Origin: Micrasema longulum
Taxonomy: Eukaryota; Arthropoda; Insecta; Trichoptera; Brachycentridae
Length of the DNA stretch: 64,000 nt
Assembly: GCA_022494885.1 (NCBI GenBank)
Contig: JAGVSM010002976.1
Span: 124,001 to 188,000, forward strand
Direction of reading: 5' to 3'
Under the pieces are notes generated by a model that saw only the letters and a program-made list of their open reading frames with translations, did not search any database and was not told where the DNA came from. A program made the translations under genes and the position numbers. Shown here in pieces: positions 55,227 through 64,000 of the stretch (the first letter of the stretch is position 1; each line of letters opens with the position of its first letter).

Positions 55227-55718
55227 CTGAAAAATACATTTAAACATCGTTAAAATTTTAACATAATACTAATAAAGATCAATAATATTAATATGTAATA
55301 TACAGATACACTATATTAATGTATTCTTACGCATCGTGGTCAAATGGTCAAATTGTAAGTAAAGATATTATTTTTAATTATTTGTTGAGTATTATGCCTA
55401 AATACGAATAAACAAAATGTTACAAAAAATATATACAAACAAATAAGTTAGAGTTGACTAATAAATAAGTAATAATAAATAATATATTTACTAAATACAC
55501 ATTTTATTTAATACACTCGTAATTAATTAAGTAAGTAAGAATATATACTTCGTGTCTTAAACATTTTTTCTGTATTTTATCGAATGTTTGACTATCACAC
55601 TATTACCGATAAGATAGTTCAGGGAAAGAAGATGCTGAAAATATGTGGAAAAGATAGACCCAATGAGCAAATGTCCATCAAAAAATTCATTCATTCAAAT
55701 AAAATACATATGAAAGGA
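55227..55718. other. Probable intron, no gene recognised
   Basis: AT-rich sequence upstream (on the minus strand) of the exon. Nothing was recognised. Confidence 0.35.
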
Positions 55719-56256
55719 CTTTGTTTTCAACCACTTATTTTTAATTTTCCTACCCACCGCTTTCAAAGTTACACAAGCTTCTTCATCAAAGTATAATTTA
55801 GTACCTCTGTCTAGTTTTAAAGGTCGTATTCATCTCACTCCACACCTCCCATTTTTACAACAATATATATATATATATGTTTGGATAATTTATATAGCGC
55901 CATTTTTGTAAAAATCACCTCAAGGGCGCTGTAAAATAAATAAATATCCAAGCACGACTTGTAGCTACAGAGCGCATGGACGGTTAGGATTATAGTTCCT
56001 CGCCTTCAATTATGATATATTACAATTATGGTATATAGGAGCTAGATTACAGCACGTCTTGCAGCTACAGAGGGCATGGACAGTAAGATTAACAACATGA
56101 AAAAAAAACTTGACTGAATAGCTCCATGTGTTTCAATTTAACATTTAGTAAAGTGTTAAAAATAAAATAGGATCCATTAGTTAATTATACCTTGATAACG
56201 AAGCATATAAATCTTTAAAACCAGTCGGTAGAAAAAAAAGGGGTTAAAAACAAAGT
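55719..56256. mobile_element. Foldback MITE, family N (copy 3, longest)
   Basis: The left arm (ACTTTGTTTTCAACCACTTA through CACAAGCTTCTTCATCAAAG) is inverted at 56188-56256. The arms are about 75 bp. The centre of some 390 bp includes a family E tail (55893-55940) and two repeats of AGCACG-CTTG-AGCTACAGAG (55952 and 56052). Confidence 0.7.
55893..55945 (+). mobile_element. Family E tail within the foldback
   Basis: TATAGCGCCATTTTTGTAAA and AATCACCTCAAGGGCGC match the family E pieces at 47150 and 58040. Confidence 0.55.
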
Positions 56257-56789
56257 TATTTATTTATTTTATTTTAATTACTTATTTATTTGCGTAAATT
56301 TTTTTTATTCATAGATCTGTAATTCAAAGTAATTCTAAAATTATATTGCATTTTTAACAATACAAAATTTACAAGGCGTCGGCGTCGCGTCGGTCGGAAA
56401 CACAGATATATTGTCGGAAAGTGGGTAGCTTTGAGCGCGCGCAGATAGATGGCGCTAGCGTTTCTTCATACATTTGTGTTTAAAGTTACTAAAAACCTAA
56501 AAACTTGTAAAATACAACAAAATATGCAATTCTAAAAACGCAGTTATATTAAAAATAACAATGTTCATATTACGTAATATTTTTGAATTTTTGCCTTGTG
56601 CAGTTTTTGAAATACGTTGAAAAAACGACGAGATATTTAAACTCGCTTGCGTTTGTTTGCTTTGGGAGTAGCATATATACAAAATTTGAGACCGCGGCTC
56701 TTGGAAGTGTGTGTCTTCGCTGTGATGGCACTTGCTGGACATTGATCGCTCTTAATTAACTTGTAAAGTGGTTAGGCAGATCTGCTCAG
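56257..56789. other. AT-rich, with a GC-rich patch at 56370-56470
   Basis: The patch holds GGCGTCGGCGTCGCGTCGGT and AGATAGATGGCGCTAGCG. The second has the look of a common insect repeat. No coding sequence was recognised. Confidence 0.35.
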
Positions 56790-57020
56790 TGGCGTTCCGT
56801 CACACACTTGGCCATGTCGCGGGCGGGCCCCGGGTAGCGGGCGGCTGGACTCCCGCGGCTGGGCGACGGGCCCGGCGCGGTAGAGGCCGCCCCCGCTCCC
56901 CGCGGCCGGCCGATGTCTCGAGAATTCTTCCGTATCCGTATGGGAATTAGTTAGCTTAGCTCCGGATGTAAATTGTTTCGTTCAGAACACTTCCAGCGAT
57001 GGGCGCCGCGCACTCGCGGA
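56790..57020. promoter_or_regulatory. CpG-rich island, possible promoter or 5' exon
   Basis: This is the most GC- and CpG-rich stretch of the window (CGGGCGGGCCCCGGGTAGCG at about 56820). TCAGT at 56788, an arthropod initiator-like motif, lies at its left edge. It is 1.6 kb upstream of the host exon on the minus strand. A 61-codon plus-strand frame reads arginine-rich and is not convincing. It may be a promoter, a non-coding first exon or a foreign insert. Confidence 0.3.
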
Positions 57021-57745
57021 TGCCTGCATTTTGCTCTTTTTTTTGAGATTTCAAAATTATTCGGTTAATATTATTTTACCTAGTTTTACCCATTTCCCGC
57101 ATGTGTCGTCTGTATTTTAAGTATTTTCTTTACGCACATGTCTACATTTGTAATATAATGTTATTACTTGCTTTTTACCTTACTATTGTAATATGTATTT
57201 GTTTGTTTTACCTAGTAAGTTTTATTTCCTACGATTAAAAAAAAAAAATTATATAATAATTGTTTTATTATACCATATTTTTTTATTTGGGAAAAAAACA
57301 ACAGTTTTTACATATATTGTACACAGAAAATAAGAACATATAATAAACGAAAATTGTGAAAACCGTCAATATAATTTTTCCACAGTGGTGTAAGCTATTG
57401 ATTAAGTACATTTTCGGTATCAAAATAAAAGAAATTTAACAATTAGGAAATGTTAGGCACTTAGAAGTTGCAAATAAAATAAAAATACATATATTTATAT
57501 ACAGTAATAAAAATAAAGTAAATAGAAACAAGATAAATTTAAAGAATAAGAAAAGAAAAAAGTTATATAAAAATAATGTAAAAGGTAGGTGTAGGATTAT
57601 GATTTAAGTACAAATACGATTTCATCTAGATATTTATATTTGAATATTTTTAATACCTAATAGCAAAACAGCGAGGCGAAATTAATAGTTTACAATGGAG
57701 TCCTGGTGCCGACCTTTATTTAATACATGGAGTGAGTATGTAATT
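57021..57745. other. No gene recognised
   Basis: AT-rich with nothing recognised. Confidence 0.4.
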
Positions 57746-57749
57746 GAAA

Positions 57750-58290
57750 AAACACTGTAGTATGTATTCTGAATGCTGTTGAAATGTGTAATAAAACCAT
57801 TTACGATAGGTATACGAATGCCGAGATCCATACATTACTTGATGTTGAGGATAAGCATTATCAAAAAAGTCGAAAAAGGAGTTCCGTGTTGGTTTGGTCA
57901 TGTAGAGCGAATGGACAGCGAAAGAACGGTTAAAAAGATTTACGATGCGCATGCTGATGGATACTGAAATCGACGAAGCCCTAAAAAGACATGGCATAGC
58001 CAAATCCAACAAATTAAAATTACAATCAATTTCGTCAATTTTTATAGCGCCGTTTTCGCGAGTAATCACTTCAAGGGCGTTGTACATTCGACTTAATTAA
58101 AAAATAAAATAAGGTCTATCTACAGGCTATTTACTTACAGACAAATTTTACAAATTAGAATATGGACGTTTTAAAAGTAGAAATAATCGGAGCGCGTGCA
58201 TGAGATGGTGTATGAATGTAGAGGAAGCGATGTCTGTATCTAAAGACAGAGTGGTGGTTCTATCCTGGAAACGGCCTGATGGTTTGTTTG
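57750..58290 (+). pseudogene. RTE LINE C-terminus split by an insertion
   Basis: It reads NKTIYDRYTNAEI, then, after a frame break, GVPCWFGHVERMDSERTVKK and IYDAHADGY followed by a stop. A piece corresponding to KTWHSQIQQIKI comes next. After a 130-bp insert, decayed residues equivalent to SRNNRSACMRWCMNVEEA and SKDRVVV follow. It is the same family as 38172-38745 and 60016-60664. Confidence 0.8.
58021..58150 (+). mobile_element. 130-bp family E insertion with 11-bp target duplication
   Basis: CAAATTAAAAT (58010-58020) and CAAATTAGAAT (58151-58161) flank it, differing by one base. The insert carries the TATAGCGCCGTTTTCGCG and TCACTTCAAGGGCGTTG family E motif. Removing it restores the RTE alignment. 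Confidence 0.78.
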
Positions 58291-58358
58291 TTTGATTAGC
58301 AATAAATGTAGTAACTATACATAATATATAATATAACTTTTTTTTTTCATATGTACGT

Positions 58359-58816
58359 AGTGTCCTCGAGTTTGGTTCGCCGATTTGGAATCCTCAATAT
58401 AATACGTACAAAAATCGTATTGAACATATTCAAAATTATTTTCTTAGACAATTAGATTTCAGAAATAATGTTTCATTCTCAAGTAGGACTGAGTCAGCTA
58501 ATTTTCACAAGGTTCAAAATCTCGCAACTCGGCGTACCATGTTGGATATGAGCTTTCTATACAAAATTGTTAATAACGTAATTGATAGCCCAGAAATTGT
58601 TAGAGGCATTTCATATCGAGTCCCTGTCCGTAGAACTCGTCAATCTGTACTCTTCGACATTCCTAACTCAATGACTAATTATTTAAAAAATAGCACTCTA
58701 CGAAGAATACAGATTACCTATAATGACAGTTTTAGTGACATCGACATACTACATTGTAAATACCATATTTTTATCAGATCAGTTAAAGAGATTTTAAATT
58801 TATCTCCTGCTTGACT
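58359..58816 (+). pseudogene. LINE reverse-transcriptase C-terminus (family C)
   Basis: It reads VLEFGSPIWNPQYNTYKNRI, NYFLRQLDFRNNVSFSSRTE, NLATRRTMLDMSFLYKIVNN, VIDSPEIVRGISYRVPVRRT and RQSVLFDIPNSMTNYLKNST, ending EILNLSPA with a stop at 58812-58814. These are the LE---PIW and RR---D--F-YKI motifs of jockey/CR1-type LINEs. The frame is open throughout, so this is the best preserved LINE piece here, but it is 5'-truncated at a T run. Confidence 0.88.
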
Positions 58817-59000
58817 TTTAACTTTTAATTTGATTCTTGATTTTGTCTTTCAATTTTAACTTTTTAATTTTAATTCTTAATTTTAACTTTCAATTTAAAC
58901 TTTTAACTTAATTTTAATTTAAACTTTTCATTTTAATTTTAACTTTTACTTTTAATTTTAATAATTTGATTTCAACTCTTAATTTATACTTACCTACATC
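58817..59000 (+). repeat. Degenerate TTTTAACT-type minisatellite in LINE 3' UTR
   Basis: About fifteen imperfect copies of a 10-12-base T-rich unit (TTTTAACTTTTAATT and variants) directly follow the LINE stop codon. Confidence 0.75.
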
Positions 59001-60002
59001 TACTACCTGCATCGAATAATTTATTGTTACTTGTGATTTTTTTTTTACAATTAAATTGAAATGTTCATGGAAGCAGAGAGAGAGGGAGGAAAGTAGAGTA
59101 GCTTTACAATGTCTTCTCCTTTAAATGAACTTTTTATGGAATATTTTTATTTTTACTTTTTTAGAATTAAATTATTTTTCCCCTCTCCTCCTGCATTCAT
59201 TAGTGTGAAATCTGTAATTGGTCTTACTTTTTAAAATTGTTCTTTTGTACCTTGTTGTTTATATAAAGACTGTATGATTTCATTAATAAATAAATAAATA
59301 ATTGACCACCTACAAATGTACTTTAACAAACAATTATCTAATAATTTTTTGCATTTACAAATAACGTTTTTTTGTAAATAATATATTTTGTACCTAATAC
59401 CTACATACCTGCTTATTTTTTTAAAAAGTGCGTTCGTTGTGATTTGTACATAAAAATACAATAAAAATTCGTGATGTTTGTTAATTTTTATTTTTAAAAC
59501 ACAAAAATACACCAAGGACCTTACTTTTAAACCTAGTATAAAATTACGCCTCGGCAAAGTGATAGAATAAGGATGGTATTGTATATTTTTTACTTATAAA
59601 CCTTGCATAAAGTTACACCCGGTATACAGCTGGGATAGCAACCATAGAAACTTATTTCACGTTATACCTGCGTCCAACGTGGTATAACGCAGGAATAAGC
59701 CCGTGATCTGTCACCTGTCACATTTTTAGTAGTAAAATGGATTACATTTATCTCGAATTAAAACAATTTAGAAAACACGCTGTCTTTTTAGAATTTTAAA
59801 GTGAAATATCGTTTATGAGTGTAAGAAATGATCATCAAATTTACATTACGTTCAGATTAATTTTATTTATCTTGTTTTGAAAATTATCCTTGGTTTATTT
59901 TGCTGTATATAAAAGGTTTATAATAGTACAAATTTCAATTTATTAAATTAAAATATAGGCATCTTAACATTTATCAATGGCATATTTCATTTTGGTATGT
60001 AA
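59001..60002. other. No gene recognised
   Basis: AT-rich, partly LINE 3' UTR (to about 59290). Around 59525-59710 there are short imperfect repeats (CGTTATACC inverted as GGTATAACG). No gene. Confidence 0.4.
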
Positions 60003-60030
60003 TAAATTCTTCTACTTGCAAGTAGAAGAA
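60003..60030. repeat. Perfect 28-bp palindrome at the RTE 5' junction
   Basis: AATTCTTCTACTTG is directly followed by its exact inverse. The right half is the first part of the RTE coding frame (QVEEF), and the left half is an inverted copy of the same bases. Confidence 0.9.
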
Positions 60031-60664
60031 TTTGTGTACCTGGGAAGCATGTTTTCAAGAGATGGAAGAGTAGAAAAAGATGTTGAAAGAAGAGTGAATG
60101 CGGGCAACAAAATGAACGGAGCACTAAGTACAGTAATTTCTAATAAAAATATGTCAATCGAAGCTAAACTGGCAGTGCACAACGGAGTTTTAGTCCCAAC
60201 ACTTAAGTATGAAAGTGAATCATGGAACTGGCAGAGGAAGGATGAAAGCCGAGTGAACGCGGTTGAAATGCGATCTCTTAGACGAATGTGTGGAAAAATC
60301 AATGTACGACAGGGTTACGAATGATGAAATCAGGCGAGAGTGTAAATCTGAGACAAGTATAATTGATAAGATTAAGAAAGGGTCTCTGAGATGGTTTGGT
60401 CACGTAGAACGAATGGACGATGAGAGAATGGTAAAACAAGTATATATGGCGAAAACGAACGTTAACTTGAGACGAGGACGACCAAGGAAGACGTGGCATG
60501 ATCAGATAAACCAAAATCTTAAGTCTGGTCATGTCAAAAGCAGACAGAACCGAAGGGCATGTATGACAAGATGTATGAATGTGGAAGAGGCTAGGAGTGC
60601 ATGCCAGGATAGACGTGTGTGGCGGTCCATTCTCTCTGCCTACCCCTACGGGGAAATGGCGTGA
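60016..60664 (+). pseudogene. RTE-type LINE C-terminus, best preserved copy
   Basis: It reads QVEEFVYLGSMFSRDGRVEK, NAGNKMNGALSTVISNKNMS, AVHNGVLVPTLKYESESWNW and MRSLRRMCGK, then a frameshift near 60297 into SMYDRVTNDEIRRECKSETS, DKIKKGSLRWFGHVERMDDE, RMVKQVYMAKTNVNLRRGRP, RKTWHDQINQNLKSGHVKSR and AYPYGEMA, with a stop at 60662-60664. Only the frameshift stops it. It has no real 3' UTR: a GTA repeat starts two bases after the stop. Confidence 0.9.
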
Positions 60665-60666
60665 TG

Positions 60667-60694
60667 GTAGTAGTAGTAGTAGTAGTAGTAGTAG
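60667..60694. repeat. (GTA)n tail of the RTE copy
   Basis: About nine GTA/TAG units directly follow the stop codon region. Confidence 0.9.
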
Positions 60695-60785
60695 GTATGT
60701 AATAATTTTTTTACGACTAATGTCAATTTGTGCATAGTGTAAACATCTATGGATCGTCTTTCTTCAATTATAAAAAAACCACAAC

Positions 60786-61108
60786 AAACCATCACGCCGT
60801 ATCTCTGTAGGGGTAGGCAGAGAGGATAGAACGCCACATCACCAGTCCTTGCATACAGACCTCGCTTCCTCTACATGCATACGTCTTCTCATGCACGCAC
60901 GCCGATTATTCCTACTCTTGACATGTCCATCTTCATGTATTGGATATACTTGATCGTGCCTTGTCTTTCTCGGTCTTCCTCGTTTTCTGCACCCATCAAC
61001 ATTCGCATCGTAGATCTATTTAGCCTTTCTCCGCTGCCCATTCGCTTTACATGTCCAAACCAACGCAGGACCCCTTTCTTGATTCTGTCGATAATGCATG
61101 TCTCAGCC
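60786..61108 (-). pseudogene. RTE LINE C-terminus, tail-to-tail with the previous copy
   Basis: The minus strand holds residues equivalent to DRIKKGVLRWFGHVKRM, the TRHDQVYPIHEDGHVKSR region and RACMRRRMHVEEARSVCKDW, ending at the SAYP region. It has several frameshifts. The right edge is the TA target of the foldback element at 61111. Confidence 0.82.
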
Positions 61109-61110
61109 TA

Positions 61111-61355
61111 AAGCTAGGGTTTCCTAGGAGAGCGGTGCCCGTATTTTAACGGCCGTAGTGAACGGTGATGCAGTGGACAGCCGTCGTAACGTCGACTAGA
61201 GAGTGGTTTCCTAGGGAAACGGTGTTTAATGGTGTTGATAACACCGTTTTCCTAGGAAACCACACTCTAGTCACCGTTATGACGGGTGTCCACTGCATCA
61301 CCGTTCACTACGGCCGTTAAAATACGGGCACCGCTGTCTTAGGAAACCCTAGCTT
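61111..61355. mobile_element. Foldback MITE with about 117-bp arms and TA target
   Basis: Nearly the whole 245 bp is one inverted repeat (AAGCTAGGGTTTCCTAGGAG ... and its inverse) with about eight mismatches per arm and a loop of roughly 12 bases. TA lies on both sides (61109-61110 and 61356-61357), as in Tc1/mariner MITEs. Each arm has GTTTCCTAGG near both its outer and inner end. It inserted into the RTE copy at 60786-61108, whose few next bases resume on the other side. Confidence 0.9.
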
Positions 61356-61357
61356 TA

Positions 61358-61847
61358 CATAGTTCACCATATATCGTTTTACCCTACATTCAATTATATA
61401 CATACATTAAATATTCTCTTTCGCAAGTCCATGACGCCCAGAAAATATGGTTTATTTACAGTTTGTTCTTTTAGAAGAAATTCTAAATCTTAAACACCAC
61501 AATAATAAAATAAAACATAAATAAATAATAAATATCACGATCGTTTTTTATTGACTTGGATTTTTTTAGTTACGCTTGACATTTGTTAAGTTCGTTAAGT
61601 TTTGTTACTATACTAATACAAATATTTTATTGTCAAAATTGTCGAACGTTAGCTCAATATAACTCACCTATTTTTAGATTACAGAATACCGGGAATGAAT
61701 ATGCATCATAATTTGATATATTTAGTTTATCTCTGCCTAACTTAAAAAATAATGTGACAAACATATTTTTATCAAAAAGAGAAAATCAACTTCAGAAGAT
61801 TGGGTTAGAATAGTTAAAATTTAGTTGATCAATGTATTTTGTTATTG
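61358..61847. other. No gene recognised
   Basis: AT-rich with nothing recognised. Confidence 0.4.
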
Positions 61848-62400
61848 TTTTTTTTTATTTTTTTTTTTTATTTTTTTTTTTTTATTTAATATAATCATAC
61901 AATGCATATACATTATACTCCCAGGAGTTATTAGAACTCATTCCGAGACTGAGGAAAATATAACAATTTTATAAAGTACATGATATAAAGAGTTACAAGA
62001 GACATCGCATCTCTGGCTAATCTTAAACCAGTTCATACAAATAGAAATTTGAAGATCAACCAGATCAGATTAATTTCAATAGAGATATGCCAGTTTAAAG
62101 TGTAACAATTATACAATTAAAAATATACATCCTAACTACAAACAAACATCTTACCTTAAAAGAAAAATCTAACAATTATAAAAAAAGTACATCATTTAAA
62201 GATCAACCAGAAATGGACCAGTTTAATGTATAACAATTATAACAAAATACATAATATGATAGACTAATAAATTTATACTACAATATACAATTATAAAATA
62301 TACAATATACATCCTAACCAAAAAGTACATAGTATGAAGAACAAACAAGAAAAATACTATTTTATCCTACAAATATGCAATTATAAAATAATAATAATAA
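61848..62400 (-). mobile_element. Poly(T)-led retroelement with internal tandem repeats
   Basis: A T-rich run (poly-A on the minus strand) is followed by TACTCCCAGGAGTT (as at 39085-39105). From 62050 a unit of about 150 bp beginning GATCAACCAGA is repeated imperfectly twice, with AATATACATCCTAAC shared at 62121 and 62303. No coding sequence. Confidence 0.5.
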
Positions 62401-62691
62401 TAAAAAAAAACATACTTGTGTAATTACTTTAAAATATGTATGTATTTCAAGTAATTTTTAATATGTATAGATTGTATAGTACTAGTATATTAATGTGTCA
62501 TACTCGATTTTTTTATATTTTTTATTTTTAAGCACTCTTTAAGCCACATATATCTATAATGGCAGAAATACCGTTTAGATATATGTGGTAATTTGTAACT
62601 GCACATGCACACGCAGCTTGTTTATAAATGTACGCAGAAATGTGGCATGGTAAAAAAATAAACAATGATATATAAAAAATAAGCTTATTAG
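62401..62691. other. AT-rich spacer
   Basis: Nothing was recognised. Confidence 0.4.
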
Positions 62692-62928
62692 CTTAGTATA
62701 AATGAGTTGATAAATATCAAACTCCAGTATGCGCACCCAATTTAAAAAAAATATTTGTTCCACAAAATGTAATGAAAAAAAAAGTGATTATTTCACTACT
62801 ATTTAAATTAAAATATGTCCTCATTATAACAATGAAAACACTGTCAAAAATCTATGTTTCAATTCAGAAGCCAGTAGGTCCACATGGACATACTGGCGTT
62901 TGATATTTATCAACTCAGTTATACTAAG
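62692..62928. mobile_element. 237-bp TIR element, about 40-bp inverted ends
   Basis: CTTAGTATAAATGAGTTGAT and AAATATCAAACTCCAGTATG at the left are inverted at 62889-62928 with few mismatches. The AT-rich centre has no coding sequence. A target duplication was not resolved. Confidence 0.75.
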
Positions 62929-63597
62929 TCGTAAATGTTTTTAAAAGTATTTTTTTTCTTATACCGCGTATAGTTATTCCTTCGTATAAGCTTGGTATAA
63001 GGATATCAAATAAGTAAGGACCCAAGAGATATAATGAAAAAACAGCGACAAAACCACAATGGGACATTGTCATAAAATAAACAAACGTATAATCCACAAA
63101 ATACGTTATTATGTGTGTACCTACTATCTGCTATCTACCACTAGGCTAATAGGGCGTTATTTAATGGTTGGTTGGCTAAAATCAAGAAGCATGGAGCATA
63201 ACCAACTTATCATCGTTTGACGTCCCGTCAAAGCTCCGAAGTATAAATAACAGTCTAATTAGTGCCGAAATAACTCAATAAATATTATTTTACGATGTAA
63301 TTTGTGTGTATGGGCCGTAATGTAATGTTGTTCCATATCGCGCCCGCATACGAGTACACGGCTGATATCCCAACCTAGCTAACAACCCCAGCTAACTGCA
63401 CCAACTCTCGACATGGACGGATTAGTGATGCAAATAACCGGTGTAACAAATAATCGGTTATAAAACCCAAAATAAATTTTAAAAAGTACTGCAGTAAGTA
63501 AGTATACATAAATAGGGTTTTCGAAAAATATATTCGAGGAACTCATAAATGCATGACTATCCACGAAAAACTGTTTATACATAAAATATAAATGATC
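62929..63597. other. No gene recognised
   Basis: Mixed composition with nothing recognised. The sequence at 63280-63420 is GC-richer. Confidence 0.4.
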
Positions 63598-63870
63598 CAT
63601 CATCATCATCATTCCCTTTCCACACCTAATGGTGCATAGGGCACTGCATTGGTACACCAATCGCAGCGTATCTTGATCATTTTTGTTATATGAAGGTAAG
63701 ATGATCAGTCTTACGCTTCAGGTGGCAGTCCAGGGACTATGAAATATTCTAGTGTAAAAACACCCTTTCAAATAATATTTCATATCAACCATGTCGGGAA
63801 TCGAACCCGAGATCTCTTGCATGGTAGACAAATACACTGACCATTACACCACGAGGCCGACGAATATCAA
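63598..63870 (-). mobile_element. tRNA-derived SINE, family S1, full copy
   Basis: The head on the minus strand reads GCCTCGTGGTGTAATGGTCA, loop CTACCAT, and TCGGGTTCGATTCCCGA, closest to a tRNA-Gly(GCC). The acceptor ends do not pair, so it is not a working tRNA gene. The body carries TGCCACCTGAAGCGTAAGAC-type and TGATCATCTTACCTTCA runs and ends in GATGATGATGA on the minus strand. Other copies are at 38850-39188 and 46900-47270. Confidence 0.82.
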
Positions 63871-64000
63871 TGATTACAGCAGTCGAACTAGGTTATTACG
63901 AGGAAGATGGGACCACTTGAATTTGCTCGCTATAAGCGTTACTTTTATACCAGAGAATTATTTTTTATGCAATCGCTATTGCACATTGTCACTAAGTAAA

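Noticed and set aside
54866..55239. Plus-strand and alternative minus-strand frames over the host exon
   Set aside because: They are shadows of the spliced minus-strand frame; GC-rich sequence keeps other frames open by chance.
56768..56950. Arginine-rich 61-codon gene in the CpG island
   Set aside because: The frame is explained by GC-rich composition; no start context, splice support or homology is visible.

Overview
The window is AT-rich nuclear DNA from a eukaryote, most likely an insect. The reasons are the mix of jockey/CR1-like, R1-like and RTE-like LINE relics, tRNA-derived SINEs, hAT, Tigger/pogo and piggyBac-like elements, many small foldback MITEs, and arthropod-style tRNA-Gly genes. 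A lepidopteran is my best guess, but the sequence alone does not prove it. There is no sign of bacterial gene organisation, a CRISPR array or a virus. Most of the window looks like intergenic or intronic DNA that has filled with layered transposon insertions.

Host content is small. One convincing protein-coding exon lies at 54794-55226 on the minus strand (433 bp, GC-rich, with plausible splice sites at both ends). It encodes a proline-rich, charged segment of a protein I cannot name. Three tRNA-Gly(UCC) genes are present: a divergent pair at 21055-21126 and 21298-21369, and a third at 31671-31742 whose downstream flank matches the second. A few GC-rich or motif-bearing stretches without repeat signatures are listed as possible regulatory DNA or exons, all at low confidence (about 34.3-34.6, 37.3-37.6, 40.0-40.2, 49.4-49.6, 53.0-53.2 and 56.8-57.0 kb).

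Layout. 0-5 kb: two nearly identical 830-bp LINE-derived direct repeats, a complete non-autonomous hAT element with 8-bp target duplications, and an RTE relic split by a MITE. 5-12 kb: mostly unrecognised AT-rich DNA with a second MITE copy. 12.6-14.6 kb: an R1-like LINE relic next to a jockey/CR1-like relic that carries a 69-bp insertion with 12-bp target duplications. 16.8-20.4 kb: LINE and dispersed-repeat fragments. 21-21.4 kb: tRNA pair. 24.8-33.3 kb: R1-like and other LINE fragments, piggyBac-like and Harbinger-like elements, the third tRNA and further dispersed repeats. 33.8-41.3 kb: a two-copy 370-bp repeat, nested foldback elements, an RTE copy and an interrupted SINE. 42-46.4 kb: tail-to-tail SINEs, a third MITE copy, LINE relics and a foldback. 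46.9-53.6 kb: interrupted SINEs, hAT and Tigger remnants. 54.8-57 kb: the host exon, a long foldback element and a GC-rich island. 57.7-64 kb: four LINE fragments, one of them beginning in a 28-bp palindrome, two tail-to-tail RTE copies next to a long foldback MITE, and a tRNA-derived SINE.

The genes here do not form a pathway. The main story is element interaction: insertions within insertions (MITE into RTE, a short retro-insert into a LINE, a foldback into RTE, a 130-bp element into RTE, a foldback inside a TIR element), which gives a relative order of activity. Several short families with inverted ends or hairpin-rich tails recur across the window and may be undescribed.
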